Source: Lutispora sp. (GTDB lineage Bacteria > Bacillota > Clostridia > Lutisporales > Lutisporaceae). Taken from it: DNA of 7,612 nt. A program made the position numbers and the translations under genes. Below are positions 1 to 5,882 of the stretch, in pieces (position 1 is the first letter of the stretch; every line of letters begins with the position of its first letter). The notes beneath the pieces were generated by a model that saw only the letters and a list, made by a program, of their open reading frames with translations, was not told where the DNA came from and searched no databases. The stretch covers positions 1 through 7,612 of the forward strand of contig JAUQXG010000376.1 in assembly GCA_030834765.1 (NCBI GenBank), written 5' to 3'.

Positions 1-811
1 AACCTATACGGACTGGTTCCATCTTGCAAAGGTTTATTCTGCAACAGCAGGATGTATTGGCTTTTGGTGTATCAGACATCTTGAAAAGAAAGATAAGGTG
101 ACAGGAGAAGTTACCTGGAGACTTGCAGATCATAAAATTGCCCTCTGCTTCCCTCCTCTTATTCTTGCAATCAATATTCTAGAAGCTGTGGCAAGAGATG
201 TAGAGGTTGGTATGCAGTACTGGCTTGCCCATTCAGGTGCAATAGAAGGAGAAGTAATGGGTGTAATGGGCGGACCATGGAATTATATGAATGCGGCAGC
301 AGGTATTCTTAATATTATTGCCATTACAGGATGGTTTGGAATTGTTATCCGTAAACAAACCAAGAAAGACGGAAGCAAGGATATGTTATGGCCTGATATG
401 CTGTGGTTTTGGATTATTGCCTATGACATTTGGAACTTTACCTACACTTATAACTGTATTCCTACTCATTCATGGTATGCGGGTTTTGCATTATTGCTTG
501 CACCAACGCTCTGCGCATTTACCGTTGGTAAAGGTGCATGGCTTCAGCACAGAGCTCAAACTCTTGCAATTTGGTGTATGTTTGCACAGACCTTTCCTTC
601 CTTCCAGGACCAGGGAATGTTTGTGGTAACCTCCACATATAACCCAGCTATTTACACCTTCTGGGGGGCTTTGGCACTTGGAAGCAATGTTGCAGTGATG
701 ATTTATATGATTTATAAAATAACGAAGACAAAGAGAAACCCATACAAAGGTGAGTTATATATTGACCATAAAGAATATAAGGAAATTAAAACGATAGGCG
801 GATCATTTTAA
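1..811 (+). CDS. DUF5692-family multi-pass membrane protein, 5'-truncated by the window edge
   Basis: The reading frame is open from base 2 to the TAA at 809-811, giving 269 visible residues. A GTG at 98 is in frame but lacks a ribosome binding site and lies inside continuous coding sequence, so the true start is left of the window. The protein is very hydrophobic and rich in Trp, Tyr and Phe, with about six membrane-spanning stretches (for example around FPPLILAINILEAVARD, AAAGILNIIAITGWFGIVI, and the last near VAVMIYMIYKI), and ends in a charged cytoplasmic-looking tail (KGELYIDHKEYKEIK). Its N-terminal portion (YTDWFHLAKVYSATAGCIGF) and the ILAINILEAVARD segment recall the uncharacterised DUF5692 family; this is recognition from memory. 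No enzymatic motif is visible and the function is unknown. A TetR-family gene follows on the same strand, so regulation by that protein is possible but unproven. Confidence 0.7.
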   Translation, partial: TYTDWFHLAKVYSATAGCIGFWCIRHLEKKDKVTGEVTWRLADHKIALCFPPLILAINILEAVARDVEVGMQYWLAHSGAIEGEVMGVMGGPWNYMNAAAGILNIIAITGWFGIVIRKQTKKDGSKDMLWPDMLWFWIIAYDIWNFTYTYNCIPTHSWYAGFALLLAPTLCAFTVGKGAWLQHRAQTLAIWCMFAQTFPSFQDQGMFVVTSTYNPAIYTFWGALALGSNVAVMIYMIYKITKTKRNPYKGELYIDHKEYKEIKTIGGSF

Positions 812-827
812 CTGCAATTTTTTCTGA

Positions 828-857
828 GGGGTTCGGACAATCAAAGGTCCGGGCCCC
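828..857 (+). terminator. GC-rich hairpin after the DUF5692 gene
   Basis: Arms 828-838 (GGGGTTCGGAC) and 847-857 (GTCCGGGCCCC) pair over 11 bp, including two G-T pairs, around an 8-nt loop. The stem lies 17 bases after the stop codon, as expected for an intrinsic terminator. The following bases (AATTATGTTTATTCTT) are only moderately T-rich, so termination may be partial and some readthrough into the TetR gene is possible. Confidence 0.6.
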
Positions 858-883
858 AATTATGTTTATTCTTATAGCAGGTC

Positions 884-914
884 TTGCAGTTTTGTGCTAA
901 TATAAATTTATGAT
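884..914 (+). promoter_or_regulatory. Possible promoter of the TetR-family gene
   Basis: TTGCAG (884-889) and TATGAT (909-914) resemble -35 and -10 boxes, with a rather long 19-bp spacer. The -10 overlaps a perfect 10-bp palindrome, ATAAATTTAT (902-911), which could be part of an autoregulatory operator, although a palindrome this short and AT-rich may be chance. The region lies between the upstream hairpin and the start codon at 942, where a promoter is expected. Confidence 0.25.
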
Positions 915-941
915 TTTAGAAAAAATGGAGAAAAGAAAACC

Positions 942-1547
942 ATGAGTGAAGTGAACAAAAGAAAACAGCGGATTATTGATGCTGCGATTGAAGTCTTAAA
1001 GGAAAACTCAATTGAAGAAACTACTGTGCGAAAAATTGCATCAAAGGCAGGACTGACAACAGGCTCACTATACCATCATTATAAAAATAAGGATGAGATC
1101 CTGTTTGATGTAATGAAGCAATCCTTTCTATTTACACATAAGATGGTAGAAGCAGTAAAGGATGAGAAACGATCGAAGAAAGGAAAGGAACTTCTTTCCG
1201 AAATTGTTTCACAAGTGACGAAAAGACTGTCAAAGGTAGATGAGCAAAAGCTGCATATACTTTTATTGAATAATGCCATTGCTAAAAATAGTGAAATAAA
1301 GGAAAAGTATCAAAACAATTATTGTGAGATCATAAACAATACTGCTAATTTGTTTGATGATGCCTTTGAAATAGAAAATAATGAATATAAAAAAGAAGTT
1401 GCCTCTATATTGGTAGCTGCCATGGACGGGATTGCTATGCAGCAGGCATTAGGAATTTTACCAGAAGACTTAAACAAAATGATAGACACCTTTAACTCTT
1501 TTTTTGTTGAAAGCATACCACTATTTCTGAAAAATCATCGGGAATAA
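942..1547 (+). CDS. TetR/AcrR-family transcriptional regulator
   Basis: A complete 201-residue protein, a normal TetR length. Residues 8-55 form the typical three-helix DNA-binding domain: a first helix (QRIIDAAIEVLKEN), a helix-turn-helix around 27-47 (TTVRKIASKAGLTTGSLYHHY), and the family hallmark YHHYKNKDEIL at 44-54. The remainder is a predicted all-helical ligand-binding and dimerisation domain, whose divergence gives no clue to the ligand. The ATG at 942 is preceded by GGAG at 927-930, an 11-nt spacing that is slightly long; no better start exists downstream before the HTH. Such proteins are usually repressors released by a small molecule and often control their own gene and an adjacent transporter or membrane protein, here plausibly the DUF5692 gene. 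Its target is not shown by the sequence. Confidence 0.93.
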   Translation: MSEVNKRKQRIIDAAIEVLKENSIEETTVRKIASKAGLTTGSLYHHYKNKDEILFDVMKQSFLFTHKMVEAVKDEKRSKKGKELLSEIVSQVTKRLSKVDEQKLHILLLNNAIAKNSEIKEKYQNNYCEIINNTANLFDDAFEIENNEYKKEVASILVAAMDGIAMQQALGILPEDLNKMIDTFNSFFVESIPLFLKNHRE

Positions 1548-1587
1548 TAAATTTAGAATGTTAAGCAAAAGACATAGAGTATTTAAA

Positions 1588-1637
1588 AAAGTAGTGTATG
1601 ACAATCAACTCTTCAGCCGAAAATCATACACTACTTT
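1588..1637. terminator. Perfect 14-bp stem after the TetR gene, terminator-like on both strands
   Basis: AAAGTAGTGTATGA (1588-1601) and TCATACACTACTTT (1624-1637) are exact inverted repeats around a 22-nt loop. On the + strand the stem is followed by TATTTACATTCTTTT, about 40 bases after the tetR-like stop codon. On the - strand it is followed by a run of T (complement of 1585-1590). The loop is longer than in a typical intrinsic terminator, so this could also be a small mobile-element or REP-like palindrome; I favour the terminator reading. Confidence 0.5.
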
Positions 1638-1714
1638 ATTTACATTCTTTTAAATATGAGTTTATATTTTATTGTCATGGTTTTCTAATGGGAAAATAAT
1701 ACCACCAGATTTGC

Positions 1715-1873
1715 TCAGTTTCAGTCAATTTCCAAATGACTGACGATTTCACCATTGGCTATTTCATTTCCTGCCTTCATCAGTCTATCCCTTTCCAAAA
1801 GTGTTAACTTTGTAAAATCACTGTCCTATGCAAGAACCATTCTTTTGATCAATTCATGAGATAGGTTCAATAT
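1715..1873 (-). pseudogene. Decayed small ORF, antitoxin-like C-terminus
   Basis: Reading leftwards, codons from 1873 give about 50 coding-like residues broken by a TAG at 1826-1828 and a TGA at 1721-1723. The stretch between them reads DSDFTKLTLLERDRLMKAGN followed by EIANGEIVSHLEID, then TGA, Asn, TGA. Each internal stop is one transition away from a sensible codon (CAG Gln; TGG Trp), and restoring the second would give an EIDWN ending. The pattern of a charged helix followed by G-E-x-V-S-H-x-E-I-D-W recalls the C-terminal tail of small type II antitoxins. That assignment is from memory and weak. There is no good start codon with a ribosome binding site, and no partner toxin is visible. I read it as a relic between the two transcription units. 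Confidence 0.3.
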
Positions 1874-1977
1874 TTAATATAGACTTTTCGAAAAGAGTCA
1901 GAAGTCTCGGAGAGATAAAAAAATTTTAGCAGATACTAAAAAACAAGAAAATACACTATGATTTCATGACAAAAAAG

Positions 1978-2019
1978 AACAGCCTTAACCTACGATGTTT
2001 ACTGGGTTAGAAGGCTGTT
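1978..2019. terminator. Bidirectional intrinsic terminator at the end of the NhaC operon
   Basis: AACAGCCTT at 1978-1986 pairs with AAGGCTGTT at 2011-2019; AACC (1987-1990) and GGTT (2005-2008) extend the stem across a 2-nt bulge. On the - strand the stem is followed by TCTTTTTTG (complement of 1970-1978), a good U-tract for ending the leftward NhaC operon. On the + strand it is followed by TTTTT at 2018-2022, so it also stops rightward transcription. It lies about 150 bases beyond the NhaC stop codon. Confidence 0.75.
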
Positions 2020-2064
2020 TTTACTTATTTTTGCTGCTGAAGTCAGGGTATAGGCACCTTGTTA

Positions 2065-2169
2065 TTAATCGATTACTCCCTTTTCAATTAAATTCGCATA
2101 AGTCTGTCCTCTGTAGTATAGCCCAAAACCCTCTGGGCCTTTAATCAGTGGGTTTTGGATTGGATTTTT
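2065..2169 (-). pseudogene. 34 coding-like codons in frame after the NhaC stop, gene-end relic
   Basis: Directly after the NhaC stop (TAA, 2170-2172) the same frame stays open for 34 codons and closes with tandem TAA TAA (2062-2067). The translation contains NPIQNPLIKGPEGFGLYYRG and then QTYANLIEKGVID. It has balanced, protein-like composition quite unlike translated AT-rich spacer. It has no start codon or ribosome binding site of its own. The likeliest reading is the C-terminus of a further gene whose 5' part was deleted against the end of the NhaC gene. Alternatives are a lost or readthrough C-terminal extension of the carrier, or chance. I do not recognise the family. Confidence 0.35.
2123..2158. 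repeat. 9-bp inverted repeat just beyond the NhaC gene
   Basis: CCAAAACCC (2123-2131) and GGGTTTTGG (2150-2158) are exact inverted repeats around an 18-nt loop. On the + strand a T-run (2165-2171) follows six bases later; on the - strand there is no U-tract, so it is not an obvious terminator for the leftward operon. It falls inside the coding-like tail and may be coincidental or a 3'-end stabilising hairpin. Confidence 0.3.
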
Positions 2170-3642
2170 TTATATTCTACTTACTTCTCTTTTTTGGAAG
2201 AACTTTCTTTCAATTTTGTTTCCATCATCATCTCTAAATATTAGTGCTTTGCCCATGAATGCAAATAGAATTGAAATTAATGGGTTCAACCAGCAAAGTA
2301 TTGCGAACGGTAGATATTCCAACGTAGGAACTCCTAGCAAACTAGTAAAGTATGCTCCGGATGTTGCCCAAGGAACTATAGCAACAAATAGTGTACCTCC
2401 TTCTTCTGTACATCTTGAAAGGATACTTCTGTCTAGTTTAACTCTATCAAATGCTGATGCGAATAATGTACCTGTTAACAGAATTGCTGAGTATGAGTCG
2501 CCTGTTACCATTGTAATAAACATTGCCGTTACAATCGCTGCAACAATCATTGGAGCTGGCTTATGAATCTTGCTAATGATAACTTCTACAATTGCATTAA
2601 GATATCCAACACCTTGCAAAATACCTGCTAATGAGATTACTATCATTGCAAGAGCGAAGGTCCACATCATGCTCTGTAATCCGCCACGGTTTAGTATAGG
2701 TGCGATTTGTTCGTTAACACCCTCAATGGAGAAGCCAAAGTTAAGATATGTAAATACTCTCGCTACACTTTCGCCTTGAACAAAAATTGCTACTAATGCT
2801 CCTGAAATTACTCCACTATACATTGCAATCAATGGGTGGAATTTCTTGACACTTAGTACGACAGTAATTAAAATCGGAACCATTGTTAAAATGCCAAGAT
2901 TAAAGTTCTTAGCCAAATCTGCAACTATTGCATTTATAGTCTCCAAATCTACCGCTGTATTACTAACTTTAAATCCCATTATTATAAAGAATGCTAGTGT
3001 AATTACATATGTTGGAGCTGTTGTTTTAGTCATTGCATGGATATGTGCCCATAAGTCTGTTCTTGCTCCTATAGGAGCTAAATTGGTACTATCTGAAATA
3101 GGTGACATTTTATCACCAAAAAGAGCTCCTGAAATAACTGCCCCCGCAGTCACTGCTGGATTGATTCCAAGACTGGCACCAATACCCATAAATACAATAC
3201 CAAGCGTACTTACTGTACCCCACGATGTGCCTACTGCCATTGACATTACACTACATAACAAAAGAGCTACAGGCAGGAAGAGTGTTGGGGTAATACATTT
3301 TAGGCCATAATATACTAGTGCTGGAATTGTGCCAGCGGCAATCCATGCACCTACTACAGCACCTACTGATACTAATATTAGCATTGCCGGCATAGTTCTC
3401 CAAATGTTATATAGCATCATTTTTTCTAAATCAGCAAATTTATATCCTAAGAATGTTGACATAATTATTACAACTAACAATCCTGATAATGCAGTAATAA
3501 TTGTATCAAATTTAAATACGATAAGACCTAAACAAACAATAATTAAGAATACTAAACAAGCTGCCAATGAATAGCCAAAGGAAGGCTTTTTGCCCGTTGC
3601 AATGGGTTGTTCAACCTCAGTTATCTTGAAATCTTCTTTCAT
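2170..3642 (-). CDS. nhaC: NhaC-family Na+/H+ antiporter-type carrier
   Basis: A complete 490-residue integral membrane protein with about 11-12 hydrophobic segments. Family signatures are clear: GTSWGT at 138-143, GDKMSPISDSTNLAP at 176-190 (the NhaC hallmark), GDSYSA at 381-386, and CTEEGGTLFVAIVPWATSGA from 411. Members exchange Na+ for H+, and some paralogues (such as MleN) couple this to uptake of an organic anion. As the last gene of a catabolic operon, uptake of the pathway substrate or export of its product is as likely as plain sodium homeostasis. The ATG (3640-3642) has an excellent AGAAAGGAG (3650-3658) seven bases upstream, and the gene starts 27 bases after the DUF917 stop. Odd point: coding-like sequence continues in frame past the TAA. 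Family assignment is firm; the transported substrate is not. Confidence 0.92.
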   Translation of the reverse strand: MKEDFKITEVEQPIATGKKPSFGYSLAACLVFLIIVCLGLIVFKFDTIITALSGLLVVIIMSTFLGYKFADLEKMMLYNIWRTMPAMLILVSVGAVVGAWIAAGTIPALVYYGLKCITPTLFLPVALLLCSVMSMAVGTSWGTVSTLGIVFMGIGASLGINPAVTAGAVISGALFGDKMSPISDSTNLAPIGARTDLWAHIHAMTKTTAPTYVITLAFFIIMGFKVSNTAVDLETINAIVADLAKNFNLGILTMVPILITVVLSVKKFHPLIAMYSGVISGALVAIFVQGESVARVFTYLNFGFSIEGVNEQIAPILNRGGLQSMMWTFALAMIVISLAGILQGVGYLNAIVEVIISKIHKPAPMIVAAIVTAMFITMVTGDSYSAILLTGTLFASAFDRVKLDRSILSRCTEEGGTLFVAIVPWATSGAYFTSLLGVPTLEYLPFAILCWLNPLISILFAFMGKALIFRDDDGNKIERKFFQKREVSRI

Positions 3643-3669
3643 CTTTTTGCTCCTTTCTATAAATGAGTT

Positions 3670-4776
3670 TTAAACTTCTTTGTACTCAATATCAAAACCA
3701 AAATACTGTGGATCTATGTATTTTTTAATGTTTTCATCTTTTAAGATAAGAAAACAGCCTTTCTGATACACGGCAATCCTTGTTCCTTCCACAATATCAT
3801 CATTTCTTAGTGGCTGAAGAGTATCTGGCTCTATTGTACAGATTAAGTCTGGGCTAGATACTATATACTTGTCGTTAATCCACACAATATGTGTTTCATT
3901 TTTAAAGTACATTTTTAATTTCTGGCCTTCAAACTCATCTTCTCCGTTCATATAATGATATCCCATATAATATCCGCCTTCATCTTGCCACTCCTTCTTA
4001 GAAACTGAACCTTGGAATATTTTCTTCATGCCTAATTCCTGTAAAAGGTCTTCCAATTTTGCAGAGCCCCCTTTAGCCTCTTCAATTAACTTACCAACAT
4101 GATAAGCTTGACTCACTGAACCTTTTACTAATAATCTTTTTAGCTCTTTTCCCGTAATAGGAAAACCTGCAATCGCTGTAGAACCAAATGCTACTTCACT
4201 TAGATATTTGCCTACTCTTTCTGCAACAGTTAGGCTGATTGCACTCTTCATGATGTTTACATTTCCAAATTTATCAAAGCTTACTGCAGGACATAGGCTT
4301 ATATTTTCTTTCTGTAAACTGATCTGGAATATTTCAGGAATAGCTCTTCCCGCATAATCACCATCTACTATTTTTTTGCCCATCATAGTTGCTACTGCCA
4401 TTGGTACAGGCATATTAGATCCACCCACCTCCAATGGAACAACAATATCAACTTTTTTGCCAGTATACGCTTCCCATTCTTCAATAGCGTTCATCATATT
4501 AGTGTTATATTTTTTATTAACAAGCCCTATTTTAACCATTTGGGCTTCTTTTTCTTCTGTCATTGGAGCAGTTGACCCCATTAAAAAAGTACAAATAGCG
4601 ATTTCATCATCGCCAATATCATCTACGTCCTGCCACTCAATGGCCCCTTTTAAATCAAGGGCCTCCTGCAATACTCTCAATCCTTCACCCGGGAATCCTC
4701 CGCCACCAGTTCCAAGGAAAGTTGCTCCTTGCACAAAAATTTTAGCTTCTTCTATTGTTGATATTTTGCCTTTCAT
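3670..4776 (-). CDS. DUF917 / S-methyl-thiohydantoin desulfurase-family protein
   Basis: A complete 368-residue protein, a normal length for this family. The N-terminal domain (about 1-165) carries the glycine-rich FLGTGGGGFPG (20-30), EVGGSNMPVPM (116-126) and DGDYAGRAIPE (138-148) motifs. The C-terminal domain (about 240-368) is the beta-rich portion ending in the SPDLI / EGTRIAVYQKG region. Pfam renamed this former DUF917 family after an S-methyl-thiohydantoin desulfurase; it is often found with hydantoinase/oxoprolinase-type enzymes, so an imidazolidinone-like substrate is reasonable, but the reaction here is inferred. The protein is soluble, with no signal peptide. The ATG (4774-4776) is preceded by AGAGAGGAG (4788-4796), which overlaps the racemase stop codon (4795-4797), suggesting coupled translation. 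The SD-start spacing of 11 nt is somewhat long. Confidence 0.85.
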   Translation of the reverse strand: MKGKISTIEEAKIFVQGATFLGTGGGGFPGEGLRVLQEALDLKGAIEWQDVDDIGDDEIAICTFLMGSTAPMTEEKEAQMVKIGLVNKKYNTNMMNAIEEWEAYTGKKVDIVVPLEVGGSNMPVPMAVATMMGKKIVDGDYAGRAIPEIFQISLQKENISLCPAVSFDKFGNVNIMKSAISLTVAERVGKYLSEVAFGSTAIAGFPITGKELKRLLVKGSVSQAYHVGKLIEEAKGGSAKLEDLLQELGMKKIFQGSVSKKEWQDEGGYYMGYHYMNGEDEFEGQKLKMYFKNETHIVWINDKYIVSSPDLICTIEPDTLQPLRNDDIVEGTRIAVYQKGCFLILKDENIKKYIDPQYFGFDIEYKEV

Positions 4777-4794
4777 AAAATCTAATGCTCCTCT

Positions 4795-5526
4795 CTATCT
4801 TTCGGGTAAATTATATTGTTTTTCAATTGGACTCATATATGTAACGCTGCTATTTTTAACGTTGCAGGTTACAAGTGCCTCTATCATTTTTAAAGATGCT
4901 GCAGCCGGATCAATTACTGGGACAATATATCCGTCCTTCTCCAGCTTATCACTTATTCTCTTTGCAAATCCTGCAAATCCAGTACAACCAAGGACAATTG
5001 TATCTGCGCCATTTTCTTCAATACATGCCTTTGATTCCTTATATAGCTTTGCAAATATTTCATCTGAACCATCCCCAATGCCCACTACCGGTATGTTGGC
5101 ATTTCTGACAGCTACAAGTTTTCCAGATGCAATATAGTCCTTACATTGTTTATATATTAAAGGAATTATGTTAGGTAGTATAGTAACAATTCCTATTTTT
5201 CTACCTACAGCTGATGCAAGTGCCATTGCGGCCTCACCAGACCCTAACACTGGAATGGCTACTGCTTCTCTACATGCTTCAACAGCTGGATTAGCAAAAC
5301 AATAACTAATAATTCCATCAAAGCCGTCTTGCTGACCCTTTATAGCTTCCGCAAGGACAAATGGTGCACTGTATACTAAATCGAATTCATTCTCGATTGA
5401 ATCCGGCCCATATTCCAAGTGACGTGCAACCACTTCAATACCAGGCAATGCGAATTCTTTAACTATATCCTCTTCAAGGTAATCCGCACGATTAGTAATT
5501 ATAGGCCTAATAAATAGTATTTTCAT
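4795..5526 (-). CDS. Aspartate/glutamate/hydantoin racemase-family protein
   Basis: 243 residues from the preferred ATG at 5524-5526; an in-frame ATG at 5539-5541 would add five residues. The later start is chosen because GGAG (5532-5535) sits five bases upstream of it and would be inside the longer form, which lacks a ribosome binding site. With this start the two catalytic-type cysteines are Cys76 (ISYCFANPAVEACREAV) and Cys181 (IVLGCTGFAG), the same numbers as I recall for characterised hydantoin racemases. GSGEAA and the GIGDGSDE stretch also fit that family. The two-cysteine mechanism moves a proton at the alpha carbon without cofactor, so the enzyme probably racemises a hydantoin or amino-acid-like substrate, although maleate isomerase or decarboxylase relatives share the fold. 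It is the first gene of the operon, 50 bases downstream of the predicted sigma-54 start site. Confidence 0.85.
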   Translation of the reverse strand: MKILFIRPIITNRADYLEEDIVKEFALPGIEVVARHLEYGPDSIENEFDLVYSAPFVLAEAIKGQQDGFDGIISYCFANPAVEACREAVAIPVLGSGEAAMALASAVGRKIGIVTILPNIIPLIYKQCKDYIASGKLVAVRNANIPVVGIGDGSDEIFAKLYKESKACIEENGADTIVLGCTGFAGFAKRISDKLEKDGYIVPVIDPAAASLKMIEALVTCNVKNSSVTYMSPIEKQYNLPER

Positions 5527-5531
5527 AACTT

Positions 5532-5538
5532 CTCCTTT
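5532..5538 (-). promoter_or_regulatory. Ribosome binding site that fixes the racemase start
   Basis: AAAGGAG, read on the - strand, ends five bases before the ATG at 5524-5526. The only purine-rich stretch before the alternative ATG at 5539-5541 is the weak AAGAAG. This supports the shorter racemase. Confidence 0.75.
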
Positions 5539-5587
5539 CATATTATAATTTCTTCTTTTATGTTACTGTCGACATTATTGTATTATA

Positions 5588-5604
5588 AGCAATTTGTATG
5601 CCAG
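5588..5604 (-). promoter_or_regulatory. Sigma-54 (-24/-12) promoter of the racemase operon
   Basis: The - strand reads CTGGCATACAAATTGCT. It matches the consensus YTGGCAcgrNNNTTGCW at every invariant position: TGGCA at -24 and TTGCT at -12, with exactly 10 bases between GG and GC. The start site should fall near 5577, giving a leader of about 50 bases. A TATAAT on the same strand (5582-5587) overlaps but has no -35 partner at 16-18 bp (AAAATT), so a sigma-A promoter is unlikely. The adjacent gene encodes a sigma-54 activator, which strengthens the call. Confidence 0.88.
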
Positions 5605-5648
5605 AATTTTTAGCGCTTTAAAGCAGGAATTTAATTATCATAGACAAT

Positions 5649-5668
5649 AAAAAAGCGGCTACTGCCGC
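5649..5668 (-). terminator. Intrinsic terminator of the regulator transcript
   Basis: On the - strand GCGGC-AGTA-GCCGC (5668-5655), extended by A-T pairs, is followed directly by TTTTTT (5654-5649). This is a strong terminator about 215 bases after the regulator stop codon and only 45 bases upstream of the sigma-54 promoter. It would keep readthrough from the M20-regulator transcript out of the racemase operon. Confidence 0.82.
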
Positions 5669-5795
5669 ATTTTAAACAGCAATTTCCGCTTCCGAATATT
5701 TCAATCAAATGTTTTCCATTTTTTAAAAGGCTTGATATCACTGATCTAAAAGGTAACATTTTTAAGTAAAAAATTTATACTTTCTTACGAACAAA

Positions 5796-5812
5796 GGGCA
5801 TATTTAATGCCC
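5796..5812 (-). other. Small hairpin in the regulator 3' region
   Basis: GGGCAT (5796-5801) and ATGCCC (5807-5812) pair around a 5-nt loop. On the - strand CCCTTTGTT follows, too weak a U-tract for a confident terminator. It lies between the three operator-like boxes and the strong terminator and may act as an auxiliary stop or be structural only. Confidence 0.35.
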
Positions 5813-5823
5813 GTGAGGTTGTA

Positions 5824-5840
5824 CGTAAAATTATTTTACA
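5824..5840. promoter_or_regulatory. TyrR-like box 1 (putative enhancer site)
   Basis: CGTAAA-ATTAT-TTTACA matches 11 of 12 positions of the palindrome TGTAAA-N5-TTTACA; its inner 15 bases form a perfect palindrome. Centre at 5832, 22 bp from box 2 and about 255 bp upstream of the predicted sigma-54 start site. Confidence 0.65.
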
Positions 5841-5845
5841 CTTGC

Positions 5846-5862
5846 TGTAAATTTTTTTTACA
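5846..5862. promoter_or_regulatory. TyrR-like box 2 (putative enhancer site)
   Basis: TGTAAA-TTTTT-TTTACA matches all 12 arm positions. Apart from a spacer one base shorter, it is the E. coli TyrR box (TGTAAA-N6-TTTACA). Centre at 5854, about two helical turns from its neighbours. Confidence 0.72.
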
Positions 5863-5865
5863 TTT

Positions 5866-5882
5866 TGTAAATGTTTCTTACA
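5866..5882. promoter_or_regulatory. TyrR-like box 3 (putative enhancer site)
   Basis: TGTAAA-TGTTT-CTTACA matches 11 of 12 arm positions. Centre at 5874, 20 bp from box 2. It ends exactly where the regulator's stop codon (5883-5885) begins, so the array fills the space right after the regulator gene. Confidence 0.65.

Noticed and set aside
98..100. GTG as the start of the DUF5692 gene
   Set aside because: The frame is open and protein-like all the way to base 2, and no ribosome binding site precedes the GTG.
1826..1828. In-frame TAG in the - strand relic read as pyrrolysine
   Set aside because: The peptide is short, has a second stop of a different type, and does not resemble a methylamine methyltransferase; decay is simpler.
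1884..1895. Perfect 12-bp palindrome CTTTTCGAAAAG in the intergenic region
   Set aside because: It has no loop, no T-run and no promoter nearby, and no second copy in the window; no function can be argued.
4376..5137. Long + strand reading frame opposite the DUF917 and racemase genes
   Set aside because: It is the antisense shadow of two well-recognised proteins; its translation has no domain logic and no ribosome binding site.
5542..5547. TATAAT on the - strand as a -10 box for the racemase operon
   Set aside because: It would start transcription within or after the ribosome binding site of the racemase, and the only -35-like TCGACA is 19 bp away.
5582..5587. TATAAT on the - strand as a sigma-A -10 box
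   Set aside because: It overlaps the -12 element, and the sequence 16-18 bp upstream is A-rich with no TTGACA-like hexamer.
5703..5715. IHF-like site (AATCAA-ATGT-TTT) between enhancer boxes and promoter
   Set aside because: The last position mismatches, the motif is weak in AT-rich DNA, and IHF is generally absent from Firmicutes.
5765..5781. Fourth TyrR-like box (AGTAAA-AAATT-TATACT)
   Set aside because: Only 9 of 12 arm positions match and it is out of register with the other three; expected by chance in this AT-rich spacer.
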